Origin: Mycolicibacterium sarraceniae
Lineage (GTDB): Bacteria; Actinomycetota; Actinomycetes; Mycobacteriales; Mycobacteriaceae
Direction: 5' to 3'
DNA: 64,000 nucleotides
Assembly (NCBI RefSeq): GCF_010731875.1
Contig: NZ_AP022595.1
Span: 4,030,001 to 4,094,000, forward strand
The notes below the pieces were generated by a model, which made no database searches, was not told where the DNA came from, and was given only the letters and a program-made list of their open reading frames with translations. The translations under genes and the position numbers were made by a program. This document shows positions 34,553 through 43,567 of the stretch, piece after piece (position 1 is the stretch's first letter; each line of letters begins with the position of its first letter).

Positions 34553-35895
34553 CAGTTACCCCCGTCCTGTGGCACTGTTTGCGGGGCCGGACCGGGCAGT
34601 GGGCCAGTCGCCGGGCCGGGCAGTGGGCCAGTCGCCGGGCCGGCTAGCGGACCAGCGTCGGGACCCGGCAGCGGACCTGTGGCCGGGACGGGTGCGGGTT
34701 GTGTGGCGCCGGTGAGAGACGCCTGTTGGCCGGGCTCGGGTGGCATACCGGTGTCTATATCGGCAACCTGTGTGGGCGGCGGCGCCGGGCTGAACGGGGC
34801 GTGAAGCGGATCGTAGGTATACGTCGCGTACCACGGATCTCCAGGCGCCGGAACAAGTTTGGCGTTCTCGTCACCCCAGCGCGTACCGAGCATCAGGGTC
34901 TTCTTCAGCCGCGGCACGGTGAAGTCGAAGATGATGAATTGGTTGAGGTAGTCACCACGAATCGCGCGGTCGATCACCTGCTGCGTGTAAGGGAATGTCG
35001 GCAGGTAGGCCAGCGCGGTGTCCAGCTTCGGCCCCACGTCCGCCAAGGCTTTCAGCGTCGGCTCAAGGTTTTGCAGATTGCGCACCAGGTCGGTCTTGGT
35101 GTCATTGACCAAGCCGGTGGCCAAATTGGAGAAATCGCGGAACTTCTCCAGCGCCGTCGTGATGCGGGGCCGTTCCTTCACCAAGACGTCGAGCGCGGGC
35201 GGGATCCGATTGAGCGCGTCGGTGAGGACTTGCTGCTGCCCGGCGAACGTGCCGGCGAGCCGGTTCAGTGAGTTCACCGCCTCGTTGATGCTGTCGCGCT
35301 GGGCGGCCAGCAGTCCGACGAAATCGTTGAGCCGGGTGAGCAAGTCGCGGATCTGGTCCGTCCGGCCGCCCAGGGCAGCGCTGAACTCGTGGATGATGTC
35401 GCCGATCTGGCCCAGTCCTCCACCGTTGACGACCACCGACAGCGCCGAGAGGGTCTGTTCGGTCGACGGATAGGTCGAGGAGCGGTTGAGGCCAAGGGTG
35501 GCGCCGGGCTGCAGAACTCCGTTGGGTGCCTGACCCAGCGGCGGGTTCAGGGCCAGGTGCATCGAACCCAGCAGGCTGGTCTGCCCCACCGAGGCCACCG
35601 CGTTGGCAGGAATCACCACACCGGGTTCCACCGAGATCTCGACGTCGGCATGCCAGTCGGTCACCGTCATCTCGCCGACACTGCCGACCACAACATCACT
35701 GACCAGGACTGGTGAGTTCGATTCCAGCTGACCCACATTGGCGATTTCGACGTGATAGGTGCTCGAGCCCTTACCGTGTCCAACCGCGCCGGGTAGCGGC
35801 AGTGAGTTCAGACCACCGAAACTGCAGCCGGTCACAGTCACCGCCACACACGACGCGGTCACCACCAAACGCTGCACCGAACCTCGACGGATCAT
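34552..35895 (-). CDS. mceE: MceE lipoprotein (LprN-type) with Pro-rich repeat tail
   Basis: The 447-residue lipoprotein has MIRRGSVQRLVVTASCVAVTVTGC, with a lipobox ending at C24. The MCE domain covers about 45-125 (VEIANVGQLESNSPVLVSDVVVGSVGEM). A helical region follows (about 130-330), and then a tail of imperfect GPLPGPAT-type repeats (about 400-440). The E subunit of Mce systems is always the lipoprotein. The tail is longer than I recall for LprN. Its start overlaps the mceD stop (ATGA). Confidence 0.9.
   Translation of the reverse strand: MIRRGSVQRLVVTASCVAVTVTGCSFGGLNSLPLPGAVGHGKGSSTYHVEIANVGQLESNSPVLVSDVVVGSVGEMTVTDWHADVEISVEPGVVIPANAVASVGQTSLLGSMHLALNPPLGQAPNGVLQPGATLGLNRSSTYPSTEQTLSALSVVVNGGGLGQIGDIIHEFSAALGGRTDQIRDLLTRLNDFVGLLAAQRDSINEAVNSLNRLAGTFAGQQQVLTDALNRIPPALDVLVKERPRITTALEKFRDFSNLATGLVNDTKTDLVRNLQNLEPTLKALADVGPKLDTALAYLPTFPYTQQVIDRAIRGDYLNQFIIFDFTVPRLKKTLMLGTRWGDENAKLVPAPGDPWYATYTYDPLHAPFSPAPPPTQVADIDTGMPPEPGQQASLTGATQPAPVPATGPLPGPDAGPLAGPATGPLPGPATGPLPGPAPQTVPQDGGN
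34601..34696. repeat. 24-bp tandem repeats inside mceE
   Basis: Four 24-bp units at 34601-34624, 34625-34648, 34649-34672 and 34673-34696, the first two almost identical and the others degenerate. They encode eight-residue GPLPGPAT/GPDAGPLA-like units of the lipoprotein tail. The unit length is a multiple of three, so copy-number change keeps the frame. Confidence 0.8.
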
Positions 35896-37355
35896 GATGG
35901 CGGATTCCCTTCAGCCGGCGCCGGAGGTGCCGATTCGGCCGGAAGCAGGATGCCCTCCAGGTTCGATGGCGCCGGAGCCGCCGGCCCGACCGGCACGCCC
36001 GGCGGGATCGGCGCACCGGGGAACAGCGCAGGTGACGGATCAGCGGGTAATCCGTTGGGGGCGTAGGAACCCTGGTGCGTATTCGGCGGTCCACCCCACC
36101 CGGCGGGTCCCGGCACGTCGCCGTTGTGGCCGGTGTATGCCGACACCGCAGGTGGAACCTCGTAGCCGGGCGGAGTCCCGCCGGCGCCACCAGGCGCCAG
36201 CCCCGGCGAGCTGTAGATCAGCTTGTCCGGACTGGTCGATTTGCCCAGGTACGCGTTGAACGGGAACGGCAGGTAGTTGAAGTTGAGCAGCCGCAGGGCC
36301 GGCCCGAGGTACTGGGCGCACAGCTTGCCGGTCGCGTCAGCGGTCGCGTTCTGCACGGCGCCGATCGCCGAGCACACCACCTGCATCGGGTTGGAGAAGT
36401 TCGCCAGCGCGAACCCACCCAGTGCGCTCATTGAGTCGGGGTTATAGATGTTGTACGCGTTCCCGATTGCGTTGGGTGCCACGTGCAGGAGATTCTCCAC
36501 GACCAGTTTGTTGTCGGCGAGGTTCTTGGTCACGCTGGACAGGCGCTGAAACTGCTCGGCGGTCTGGTTACGACTACCGGCGATGAATCGCTGAACGTCG
36601 ACAACGGCGCTGGACAGGTTGGTCAGCGCTCCATCGATATCGGACCGGCTGCCGTCGACCACACTGGTCAGTGATGCGAGGCGGTCTTGAAACTGCACGA
36701 TCTGGGTGTTGCTGTCGCGCAACGCCGTCACGAAAACCTGCAGGTTCTTGATCGTGTCGACGATGTTGCCGCTGCCGTTGGCCAAGGTCTTGCTCACCGC
36801 GGACAGTTGCGCGATGGTGTCGCGCAGCTTCTCGCCGTTACCGTCCAGGGCGGTGGCCGCGGTGTCGATGAAGCGCCCGACCGGCGTGGTCTCCCCGGGC
36901 GTGGAGGGCCCGAGATCGGTTGCCAGGCGAGTCAACTGAGTCTTAATTTCATCCCATTCCACCGGGATCGCGGTGCGGTCCAAGCCGATCACCGCACCGT
37001 CGTGCATGGTGGGACCCTTGTCTTCATAGGGCGGCGTCAGCTGAACGTAGCGGGCACCCACCAGGTTCTGCGCGACGATCACGGCCTCGGCATTGGCCGG
37101 GATGGGCACATCTCGATCGACGGCCAGCACGAGTTTGGCCTTGGTCCCCTGAGCGTCGATCGACTCGATCTTGCCGACCTTCACCCCAGCCACCCGAACC
37201 TCGTCACCTGGGTAGATCGCGGTGGCGCTGGTGAAGTACGCGGTGATGGTGTTGGGCTTAAAAAATGCGTACCGGACGAACCATCCGACGGCACCGACGA
37301 CCACCAACGCCAGTACCACGGCCACGGCGACCGTCAGCCGGCTGCGTGACTTCAT
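35892..37355 (-). CDS. mceD: MceD, mammalian-cell-entry family protein
   Basis: The 487-residue Mce subunit has an N-terminal anchor (LTVAVAVVLALVVVGAVGWFV), an MCE domain (about 35-115: YPGDEVRVAGVKVGKIESI, NLVGARYVQLTPPY) and a helical needle-forming region (about 120-330). A Pro/Gly-rich C-terminal tail (about 390-487) follows. ATG 37355 overlaps the mceC stop as ATGA; a more distal ATG at 37367 is less likely. It is the D position of the operon. Confidence 0.9.
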   Translation of the reverse strand: MKSRSRLTVAVAVVLALVVVGAVGWFVRYAFFKPNTITAYFTSATAIYPGDEVRVAGVKVGKIESIDAQGTKAKLVLAVDRDVPIPANAEAVIVAQNLVGARYVQLTPPYEDKGPTMHDGAVIGLDRTAIPVEWDEIKTQLTRLATDLGPSTPGETTPVGRFIDTAATALDGNGEKLRDTIAQLSAVSKTLANGSGNIVDTIKNLQVFVTALRDSNTQIVQFQDRLASLTSVVDGSRSDIDGALTNLSSAVVDVQRFIAGSRNQTAEQFQRLSSVTKNLADNKLVVENLLHVAPNAIGNAYNIYNPDSMSALGGFALANFSNPMQVVCSAIGAVQNATADATGKLCAQYLGPALRLLNFNYLPFPFNAYLGKSTSPDKLIYSSPGLAPGGAGGTPPGYEVPPAVSAYTGHNGDVPGPAGWGGPPNTHQGSYAPNGLPADPSPALFPGAPIPPGVPVGPAAPAPSNLEGILLPAESAPPAPAEGNPPS

Positions 37356-38449
37356 GGCTGCCCCCATCGCTCATTAGGTTGCGGTATTCCGTTGTACGGG
37401 AACGGGATTTCCGCACGCGGTCCGGCGTTGTCGGCCGGCTGCCCTGCGTCGGTACCACGCCGGAAGCCCAGCGCGTAGTCGAAGAAGGGCTGAAGTAGCT
37501 GTGCCGGGCTGAGGTTCGCGACGAATGCGTTGTAGTAGAAGCCGTTGTTCACCGCCTCGGCCTGGGTCAGCTGGAACTTGGCCAGACCCTTCATGGCCGC
37601 GGTGATGTTGTCATTGTTCTTCTCCAACATCGCAGTCACCGAGTTGAGCTTCTCCAACGCCGGCGCCAGTTCTTTCTCGTTATCGGCCACGATCCCGCTC
37701 AGTGTTTTCGACAGCGCCGAGGTGCTGGCCAAGAGGTTCGAGATGGCGTAACGCCGCTGCTGCAGGACACCGATCAGGTCGTTGGCATTGAGCAGCAGGG
37801 TGTTCACCTGCGCGCTGCGCTGCGAGAGGATCCCGGTGACGTTGGCCGCGCTCTTGAGCAGGTTGGTCAGTGAGTCGTTGCGCTCGTTGATCATCCGCGA
37901 CAAATTGCTGATCCCGTCGAACGTCGGACCCAGCTGCGGGGTGATGCGATCCAGGGTGTCGCTCAACGTCTCCAGTGACTGGTTGACCGCGGCGGTGTCA
38001 GTGTCGGCGGTGTTGGCGGCGAAGTCCGACAATGACTCGGTCAGCGAATACGGCGACCCGGTGCGCGTCACCGGAATGACATCGGCCGTCCGAAGCGTCC
38101 CCTTACCGCTGGGCTCGAGGGTCAGAATCCGTTGTCCCAGCAGTGTTCCGGTGCGGATATGGGCACTGGTGTCTTCACCCAGCCGCACGGAGCCCTTGAC
38201 CATGAAGGTCACCAGCGCCTTGCCGTGCTGCAAGGACACATCCGAGACGGTGCCGACCTTGACACCGGACACCTTGACGTCGTTACCCGGCTGCAGGCCA
38301 CCGGCTTCGGTGAAGACCGCCTGATGCCGGATCGCGGTGGCAAGCGACACCAGCCGCTCGGGCTGCAACCCGATGATGATGACGAGCAGGATCAACGCCA
38401 GGCCGATAAAGCCTGCCTTGATCAGCGAGGACCCACGATATTTGAGCAT
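37352..38449 (-). CDS. mceC: MceC, mammalian-cell-entry family protein
   Basis: The 365-residue subunit has an anchor (LIKAGFIGLALILLVIIIGL), the MCE domain (GGLQPGNDVKVSGVKVGTVSDV, TGTLLGQRILTLEP) and a long helical region. It ends with a short Pro-rich tail (AEIPFPYNGIPQPNERWGQP). ATG 38449 shares one base with the mceB stop (TAATG). The length is close to Mce4C and shorter than Mce1C/Mce2C as I remember them. Confidence 0.9.
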   Translation of the reverse strand: MLKYRGSSLIKAGFIGLALILLVIIIGLQPERLVSLATAIRHQAVFTEAGGLQPGNDVKVSGVKVGTVSDVSLQHGKALVTFMVKGSVRLGEDTSAHIRTGTLLGQRILTLEPSGKGTLRTADVIPVTRTGSPYSLTESLSDFAANTADTDTAAVNQSLETLSDTLDRITPQLGPTFDGISNLSRMINERNDSLTNLLKSAANVTGILSQRSAQVNTLLLNANDLIGVLQQRRYAISNLLASTSALSKTLSGIVADNEKELAPALEKLNSVTAMLEKNNDNITAAMKGLAKFQLTQAEAVNNGFYYNAFVANLSPAQLLQPFFDYALGFRRGTDAGQPADNAGPRAEIPFPYNGIPQPNERWGQP

Positions 38450-39474
38450 TAGGGCTCCGCGCACCTTCCAGTGTGTTGGATGACCCAGGGGAAGTAGGCC
38501 GTTCGGCCCTGCAGGTCACTGACACGTAGCGACAGTCCGCATAGGTACTGGTTGATCCAACTGCCGTAGGACCCGAGCCGTACCACCTTGCGGTAGTTGG
38601 CCGGTGCCTTCTTGATCGAGATGTCGAGCAATTCCTTGTCTTGGTCCAGCAGCGGCGCCAGCCGGCCGAGCTGGTCGATGGAGCCGTTCAGGGGTGCGCG
38701 CGCCTGGGTGAGCAGGTCCGTCAGCGACGCCGTGCCGTTGTCCAGCGCAGTAATCGACTGGCCGATGGGGTCCTTGTCAGCAGCGAGCCCCGTCACGAGC
38801 TTCTCGAGCTTGTCGACGGCCCCGGAGAACTTGTCGCCATCCTTGCTGATGGTGGCGATCACGGTGTTGAGGTTGTCGATCACCTGCTGCACGTTCTGCC
38901 TGTTGTCGGCCAGCGCGGTGGTGAATGAAGTCGTCTTGGAGAACAGCGACTCGATGTTGCCGTCCTGACCCTGAAGGATCTGGATCAGCGAGTTGGTCAG
39001 CGCGTTGACGTCCTGCGGGTTGAGGCCCTGCACAACGGGTTTGAGCCCACCGAGAAGCAGGTCGAGATCCAGAGCCGGCTCGGTGCGGTCCAACGGAATC
39101 TGGCTGCCCGGCGGCTGAATCTTCGCCGATCCCGGGCTGTCGACCAGCTCCAGGTACCGATCGCCGACCAGGTTGAGGTAGCGTACGGTCGCCTTGGTTC
39201 CCGAGGTCAGCACCATCTTGCGGTCAGCGTCGAAATCGACGATCACCTTGTTGTCGGGTTGCAGCGCAACGTCCTTGACGGTGCCGACGCGAACACCGGC
39301 CACCCGCACCGAATCGCCGGACTTCAGGCTCGACGCGTCAGCGAAGACGGCCGAGTAGGAGTTATCCGAACCCGTCCGGTATTGGCCGAAGATCGCAAAC
39401 AACGCCACGGTCAGCAAGGTCATCACGACGCCGAATACGCCGACCTTGACGAGCGTCTTCCACAGCGCGGTCAT
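38449..39474 (-). CDS. mceB: MceB, mammalian-cell-entry family protein
   Basis: The 341-residue subunit starts at ATG 39474, overlapping the mceA stop (ATGA). The open frame continues upstream inside mceA, but that part is not coding. Anchor VGVFGVVMTLLTVALFAIFG; MCE domain with SLKSGDSVRVAGVRVGTVKDV and YLNLVGDRYLELVD; helical region to about 300; cysteine-containing end (QYLCGLSLRVSD through QHTGRCAEP). The length is that of mycobacterial MceB proteins (about 340-350). Confidence 0.9.
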   Translation of the reverse strand: MTALWKTLVKVGVFGVVMTLLTVALFAIFGQYRTGSDNSYSAVFADASSLKSGDSVRVAGVRVGTVKDVALQPDNKVIVDFDADRKMVLTSGTKATVRYLNLVGDRYLELVDSPGSAKIQPPGSQIPLDRTEPALDLDLLLGGLKPVVQGLNPQDVNALTNSLIQILQGQDGNIESLFSKTTSFTTALADNRQNVQQVIDNLNTVIATISKDGDKFSGAVDKLEKLVTGLAADKDPIGQSITALDNGTASLTDLLTQARAPLNGSIDQLGRLAPLLDQDKELLDISIKKAPANYRKVVRLGSYGSWINQYLCGLSLRVSDLQGRTAYFPWVIQHTGRCAEP

Positions 39475-40658
39475 CCCGGTTGTCCGATCTGTGCGGAGTT
39501 GCGCGGCGGACCATCCAACGGACCGAACAGCGCCTGCTTGAGTCCGTCGGAGTTCAGCAGGATGCCCTGGTTGCCGTACTGGGCGGGGTTGGCGCCGATG
39601 TCGGAGACCACGAACGGCGGGCTGGTCTCGAACGGCACCTTCGGCAAGTCGGTGCACTGCGGGCCACCGGTGGCGGCGACCTTGGGCAGGTTGGCCGGAT
39701 ACCGGTAGCGCTCACGGCCGAGGAAGAACGACTGCAACAGCACCGCGCCTGGCAGCGGCAAGCCGGGGCCGGTGGCCAGCGGAACGAGACCGCCGATACC
39801 GCAATTCAGAGCTGGGCTGTATTCGCTGAGCAGGTCGGTGGTGGGCACCAGCAGATGCACAACAGTGGCCAGCGGGTCCTTGTTTACGCTGAGCACCTCG
39901 GTGCCGACATCGGCCAGGCCGATGGCGCTGACCAACAGGGTGTCCAGGTTCTGGTTCTGGTCGACGATGGTGTCGCTGATGTTCACCGCGTTCTTGACGG
40001 TCGACACCAGATCATCGGATGCGTCGCCGTAGGCATCCAACACCTTTGGCGCGATCGCTAATTCATGGTTGAGCGTGTCGAGACTCGGGTTGAGCTTGGC
40101 AAGCGCGGAGTCGAGGTCCACCAGGGTCTGACCGAACTTGTCACCGCGACCGTCCAAGGACTTCGCGATCGCGCCGAGCGTCTGATTGAGCTTGGTGGGT
40201 TCGATCTGCGAGAGCACCGAAACCAGCTGCTGGAAGACAGTGTTGATCTCGACGGTGACATGCTTTCCGTCGATCACCTGCCCGGCCTGGATGTTCTTCG
40301 GCGAAGCGTCCTGGGGCGGGTTCAACTCGACGAACTTGGAGCCGAACACCGTGGAGGAGGTGATGTCGGCGCTCACGTTGGCCGGAATGTCGTTGACCCG
40401 GTCCGGGTTCAGCGCCAGATGTAGCGCGGCACGTCCGTCGGGCAGCAGTTCGATGGAGGCGACCTTACCGACCGGGGCACCGTTGAGCTTGACCTTGGCG
40501 TCGGGGTACATCACCAGACCGGCCCGCTGCGAGATCACAGTCACCGGAACGGTTTTGGTGAAGCTGTCCTGGAACAGCCCAACGGCCAACGCGACAATCG
40601 CCACGAGGACCACCACGGTCGCCAATCCGGCGAGCGGGCGCGCGATACCTGATTTCAT
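39471..40658 (-). CDS. mceA: MceA, mammalian-cell-entry family protein
   Basis: The 395-residue first Mce subunit has an anchor near the N-terminus (LAGLATVVVLVAIVALAVGLF) and an MCE domain at about 40-120 (RAGLVMYPDAKVKLNGAPVGKV, SSTVFGSKFVELNPP). A helical stretch follows, with the C-terminal FETSPPFVVSDIGANPAQYGNQG. It starts 12 bp after yrbEB and is coupled to mceB by ATGA. The length agrees with Mce4A (about 400). Confidence 0.9.
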   Translation of the reverse strand: MKSGIARPLAGLATVVVLVAIVALAVGLFQDSFTKTVPVTVISQRAGLVMYPDAKVKLNGAPVGKVASIELLPDGRAALHLALNPDRVNDIPANVSADITSSTVFGSKFVELNPPQDASPKNIQAGQVIDGKHVTVEINTVFQQLVSVLSQIEPTKLNQTLGAIAKSLDGRGDKFGQTLVDLDSALAKLNPSLDTLNHELAIAPKVLDAYGDASDDLVSTVKNAVNISDTIVDQNQNLDTLLVSAIGLADVGTEVLSVNKDPLATVVHLLVPTTDLLSEYSPALNCGIGGLVPLATGPGLPLPGAVLLQSFFLGRERYRYPANLPKVAATGGPQCTDLPKVPFETSPPFVVSDIGANPAQYGNQGILLNSDGLKQALFGPLDGPPRNSAQIGQPG

Positions 40659-40670
40659 CGGGCTCCTCGG

Positions 40671-41519
40671 CTATCCGGACAGGTTGAAGTTGCCGTTGGA
40701 TCCGTAGATGGCCAGGGAGACCAACAGGGTGACCGAGACGACCACGATCAGGGAGGTCCGCACGGCGTTACCGACTGCTACCCCGACACCGGAGGGTCCA
40801 CCGGTGGCGAAGTAGCCGAAGTAGGTGTGGATCAACAAGATCGTGATGGCCATCAACACCGCCTGCAAGAAACTCCACAGCAGATCGATCGGATTCAAAA
40901 ACGTGGTGAAGTAATGGTCATACAAACCCCCGGACTGGCCGAACAACACCACCGTGGTGAACTGGCTGGCCACAAAGCTCAAGATCACCGCGATCGAGTA
41001 CAGCGGGGTGATCGCGACCATCCCGGCCACAATCCGAGTACTGACAAGGTATTCGACCGGCGGAATACCCATCGACTCCAGCGCGTCGATCTCCTCATTG
41101 ATCCGCATCGCACCCAACTGCGCAGTCACACCCGCACCGAAAGTCGCAGCCAACCCGATCCCAGCCACCACCGGCGCACTGATCCGCACATTAATGAACG
41201 CGGCCAAAAAGCCCGTCAACGCTTCGATACCGATATTGCCCAATGAGCTATAACCCTGCACCGCCAGCGTCCCACCGGCAGCCAACGTCAAGAACCCGAC
41301 GATCACCACGGTGCCGCCGATCATCGCCAACGTGCCCGCACCCATCGAGATCTCCGCGATCAACCGGATGATCTCTTTCCGGAAATGCACCGTCGCGTGC
41401 GGAGTGCCAGCGATCGCACGCCCATAAAAAATCGTGTGATCACCAATACGACTAAACGTCCCCAACGGACGCCTGACCTGCCGCGCGATCCGCGGATACA
41501 CACCCTGTAGCGACGCCAC
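40671..41519 (-). CDS. yrbEB: YrbEB, Mce-associated ABC permease
   Basis: The 282-residue MlaE/YrbE-family permease has five to six membrane segments and the family loop GAMRINEEIDALESMGIPPVEYLVSTRIVAG, which contacts the ATPase (MceG, encoded elsewhere). It lies 5 bp after yrbEA and 12 bp before mceA. Together the two YrbE proteins form the membrane pore for the Mce substrate. Confidence 0.93.
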   Translation of the reverse strand: MASLQGVYPRIARQVRRPLGTFSRIGDHTIFYGRAIAGTPHATVHFRKEIIRLIAEISMGAGTLAMIGGTVVIVGFLTLAAGGTLAVQGYSSLGNIGIEALTGFLAAFINVRISAPVVAGIGLAATFGAGVTAQLGAMRINEEIDALESMGIPPVEYLVSTRIVAGMVAITPLYSIAVILSFVASQFTTVVLFGQSGGLYDHYFTTFLNPIDLLWSFLQAVLMAITILLIHTYFGYFATGGPSGVGVAVGNAVRTSLIVVVSVTLLVSLAIYGSNGNFNLSG

Positions 41520-41524
41520 CGGTC

Positions 41525-42331
41525 CTACCTCGCGCTCATCCGGATACCAATAGCGGTCACGACCACGTTCACCACGAACAACGCCATGAACGCGTACACC
41601 ACCGTCTCATTGACCGCGTTCCCCACCGCCTTGGCGCCACCACCAGAGATCGTCAACCCCCGATAACACGCCACCAAACCCGCGATCAACCCAAACAACG
41701 CCGCCTTCACACACGAGATGATCACCTCCGGCACCCCGGTCAACAACGTGATCCCCGCAGCGAACGCACCCGGATTCACATCCTGAACAAACACCGAGAA
41801 CACGTAACCACCCAAAATCCCGATGATCACCACCAAACTATTCAGCAACAGCGCCACCAAACCCGACGCCAACACCCGGGGAGTCACCAACCGCTGCACC
41901 GGGTTAATCCCCAGCACCTCCATCGCGTCGATCTCCTCACGGATCGTGCGCGACCCCAAATCCGCACACATCGCCGTGGCACCAGCACCAGCCACAATCA
42001 ACACCGTCACCAACGGACCGACCTGCGTCACCGCGCCAAACGCCGCACCAGCCCCCGACAGATCCGCAGCCCCCAACTCCCGCAACAGAATATTGAGCGT
42101 GAAACTCACCAACACCGTGAACGGAATCGCCACCAACAACGTCGGCGCCAACGACACCCGCGCCACAAACCACGACTGCTCCAAAAACTCCCGCCACTGA
42201 AACGGCTTCCGAAACACAAACCGCACCGCATCCGCCGACATCGCGAACAACCCGCCAATAGCCTGCATCGGACCCGCAGCACTCTTCAACGAAATACCCG
42301 GTGACCAACGTTCCGCTGCGCGATTCGCCAT
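41525..42331 (-). CDS. yrbEA: YrbEA, Mce-associated ABC permease
   Basis: The 268-residue MlaE/YrbE permease resembles my recollection of mycobacterial YrbE4A closely: FRKPFQWREFLEQSWFVARVSL, FTVLVSFTLNILLRELGAADLSG, SRTIREEIDAMEVLGINPVQRLV, KAVGNAVNETVVYAF. I start it at ATG 42331. The open frame extends much further upstream but becomes non-coding and runs through the KstR-like box. It is the first gene of the eight-gene mce operon. Confidence 0.9.
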   Translation of the reverse strand: MANRAAERWSPGISLKSAAGPMQAIGGLFAMSADAVRFVFRKPFQWREFLEQSWFVARVSLAPTLLVAIPFTVLVSFTLNILLRELGAADLSGAGAAFGAVTQVGPLVTVLIVAGAGATAMCADLGSRTIREEIDAMEVLGINPVQRLVTPRVLASGLVALLLNSLVVIIGILGGYVFSVFVQDVNPGAFAAGITLLTGVPEVIISCVKAALFGLIAGLVACYRGLTISGGGAKAVGNAVNETVVYAFMALFVVNVVVTAIGIRMSAR

Positions 42332-42742
42332 GGGTGTCTTCACAACCTCCAACGTCGTCGCAGTCGTCACAGCCCCAGCGTCCTGGCACCAACCAGTACA
42401 AAACTGGAACGTGTTCCAACGACGCCAACGAAGATTAGAGCACTTACCGCCCGCACGGTAGCGAATCTCGGCAATCGATACCTGTGACCGGTGGTGTCGG
42501 TGTTTCTCCGCGCGACTTCGAGACGAATTGAGCTGATGTGTCTCGTCCTTCCCCTCGCCAGCGTCGACTCGATTGGGACAGCTGGGATTCCGGGCACGAC
42601 GCTCACGACCGATGAGTGGATCGCACCATTGGCCGGTCACCGGTACTGACTCCCGGTCAGCGGGATCACCGTCATGTGCCGGCGAGTGCGGCCCACCATG
42701 ATCGAGGCCGCTATCTCCGATCCGACGCAGGAGCTGACCCGC
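42332..42742. promoter_or_regulatory. Divergent intergenic region upstream of the mce operon
   Basis: About 410 bp between yrbEA (-) and an SDR gene (+). It contains the KstR-like palindrome 74-87 bp upstream of the yrbEA start and the SDR ribosome-binding site (AGGAG, about 10 nt before ATG 42743). Open frames across it lack family-like sequence. The rest shows nothing I can assign. Confidence 0.5.
42405..42418. promoter_or_regulatory. KstR-like operator
   Basis: TGGAACGTGTTCCA is a perfect 14-bp palindrome except for its centre and fits the published KstR consensus TnnAACnnGTTnnA exactly. KstR is the TetR-type repressor of cholesterol catabolism in mycobacteria and controls mce4. The site is 74 bp upstream of yrbEA, a normal distance for promoter control, and 325 bp from the divergent SDR gene. 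Confidence 0.75.
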
Positions 42743-43549
42743 ATGGCGATTTTGCAGCGTTACACCGATCGTCGTGTGCTGATCACCGGCGGCGGATCTG
42801 GTATAGGCCAGGCCTGTGTACTGCGCATTCTCGGCGAGGGTGGCCGAGTGGTTGCCGCCGACATCAGCGAGTCCGGCCTGAAGGACACCACAGCCAAGGC
42901 CGGCGACGCCGCCGACCGGCTGACCACCGTCGTTATTGACGTCGGCGCAGAGGAGTCGGTGAAAGCCGGTGTCGGTGAAGCGATTTCCGCCCTCGGTGGC
43001 CTCGACACCCTGGTGAATGTCGCGGGCATTCTGCGGTCGGATCACTTCCTCGACACCACACTCGCCTCATTCGAGCAGGTGCTGCGGGTGAATCTCGTCG
43101 GCACATTCCTGGTGACACGGGAGTCAATTCCCGCTCTGCGCGCCGGAAACGCGCCGGCAGTGGTGAACTTCAGCTCGACATCGGCCGGCTTCGCCCACCC
43201 CTATATGTCCGCGTACGCCGCATCGAAGGGCGGGGTCCAAGCGATGACGCACGCGCTGGCGGCCGAGTTCGCCAAGGACGGTATCCGGTTCAACTCGGTG
43301 CAGCCCGGCTCGATCTCGTCGGGGATGACCGACGGCTCCGGCGAGTCAAAACAGAGCGTCGGCCCCGGCCTGCCCGCCGATGTCGACTACGGCTTGTTCG
43401 GCCGGGTCGCGCCGCTGCTGCCGCTGCCCAAGGGTGAGATGTTCGCGAAGCCGGATGCGGTCGCGAACGTGGTCGCGATGCTGGGCAGCCCGGACGCCTA
43501 TTTCGTCTCGGGCACCGAGATCCGCATCGACGGCGGCGCGCACATGTGA
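42743..43549 (+). CDS. SDR oxidoreductase
   Basis: The 268-residue short-chain dehydrogenase has TGGGSGIGQACVLR, NVAGILRSDHF, NFSSTSAGFAHP (Ser) and YAASKGGVQAM (Tyr/Lys), with the end SGTEIRIDGGAHM. I use ATG 42743, preceded by AGGAG; ATG 42698 and 42674 in the same frame are alternatives with weaker signals. It is divergent from the mce operon and convergent with the TetR gene. An alcohol dehydrogenase acting on imported lipid is possible but not shown. Confidence 0.85.
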   Translation: MAILQRYTDRRVLITGGGSGIGQACVLRILGEGGRVVAADISESGLKDTTAKAGDAADRLTTVVIDVGAEESVKAGVGEAISALGGLDTLVNVAGILRSDHFLDTTLASFEQVLRVNLVGTFLVTRESIPALRAGNAPAVVNFSSTSAGFAHPYMSAYAASKGGVQAMTHALAAEFAKDGIRFNSVQPGSISSGMTDGSGESKQSVGPGLPADVDYGLFGRVAPLLPLPKGEMFAKPDAVANVVAMLGSPDAYFVSGTEIRIDGGAHM

Positions 43550-43567
43550 GTCAGGCTCACATGACAG

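Noticed and set aside
32921..34804. 627-codon plus-strand open frame across mceF/mceE
   Set aside because: It is an antisense shadow of two well-conserved Mce genes.
42332..43045. Upstream extension of the yrbEA frame
   Set aside because: It runs antisense through the SDR gene and the intergenic KstR-like box. Homology begins only near 42331.
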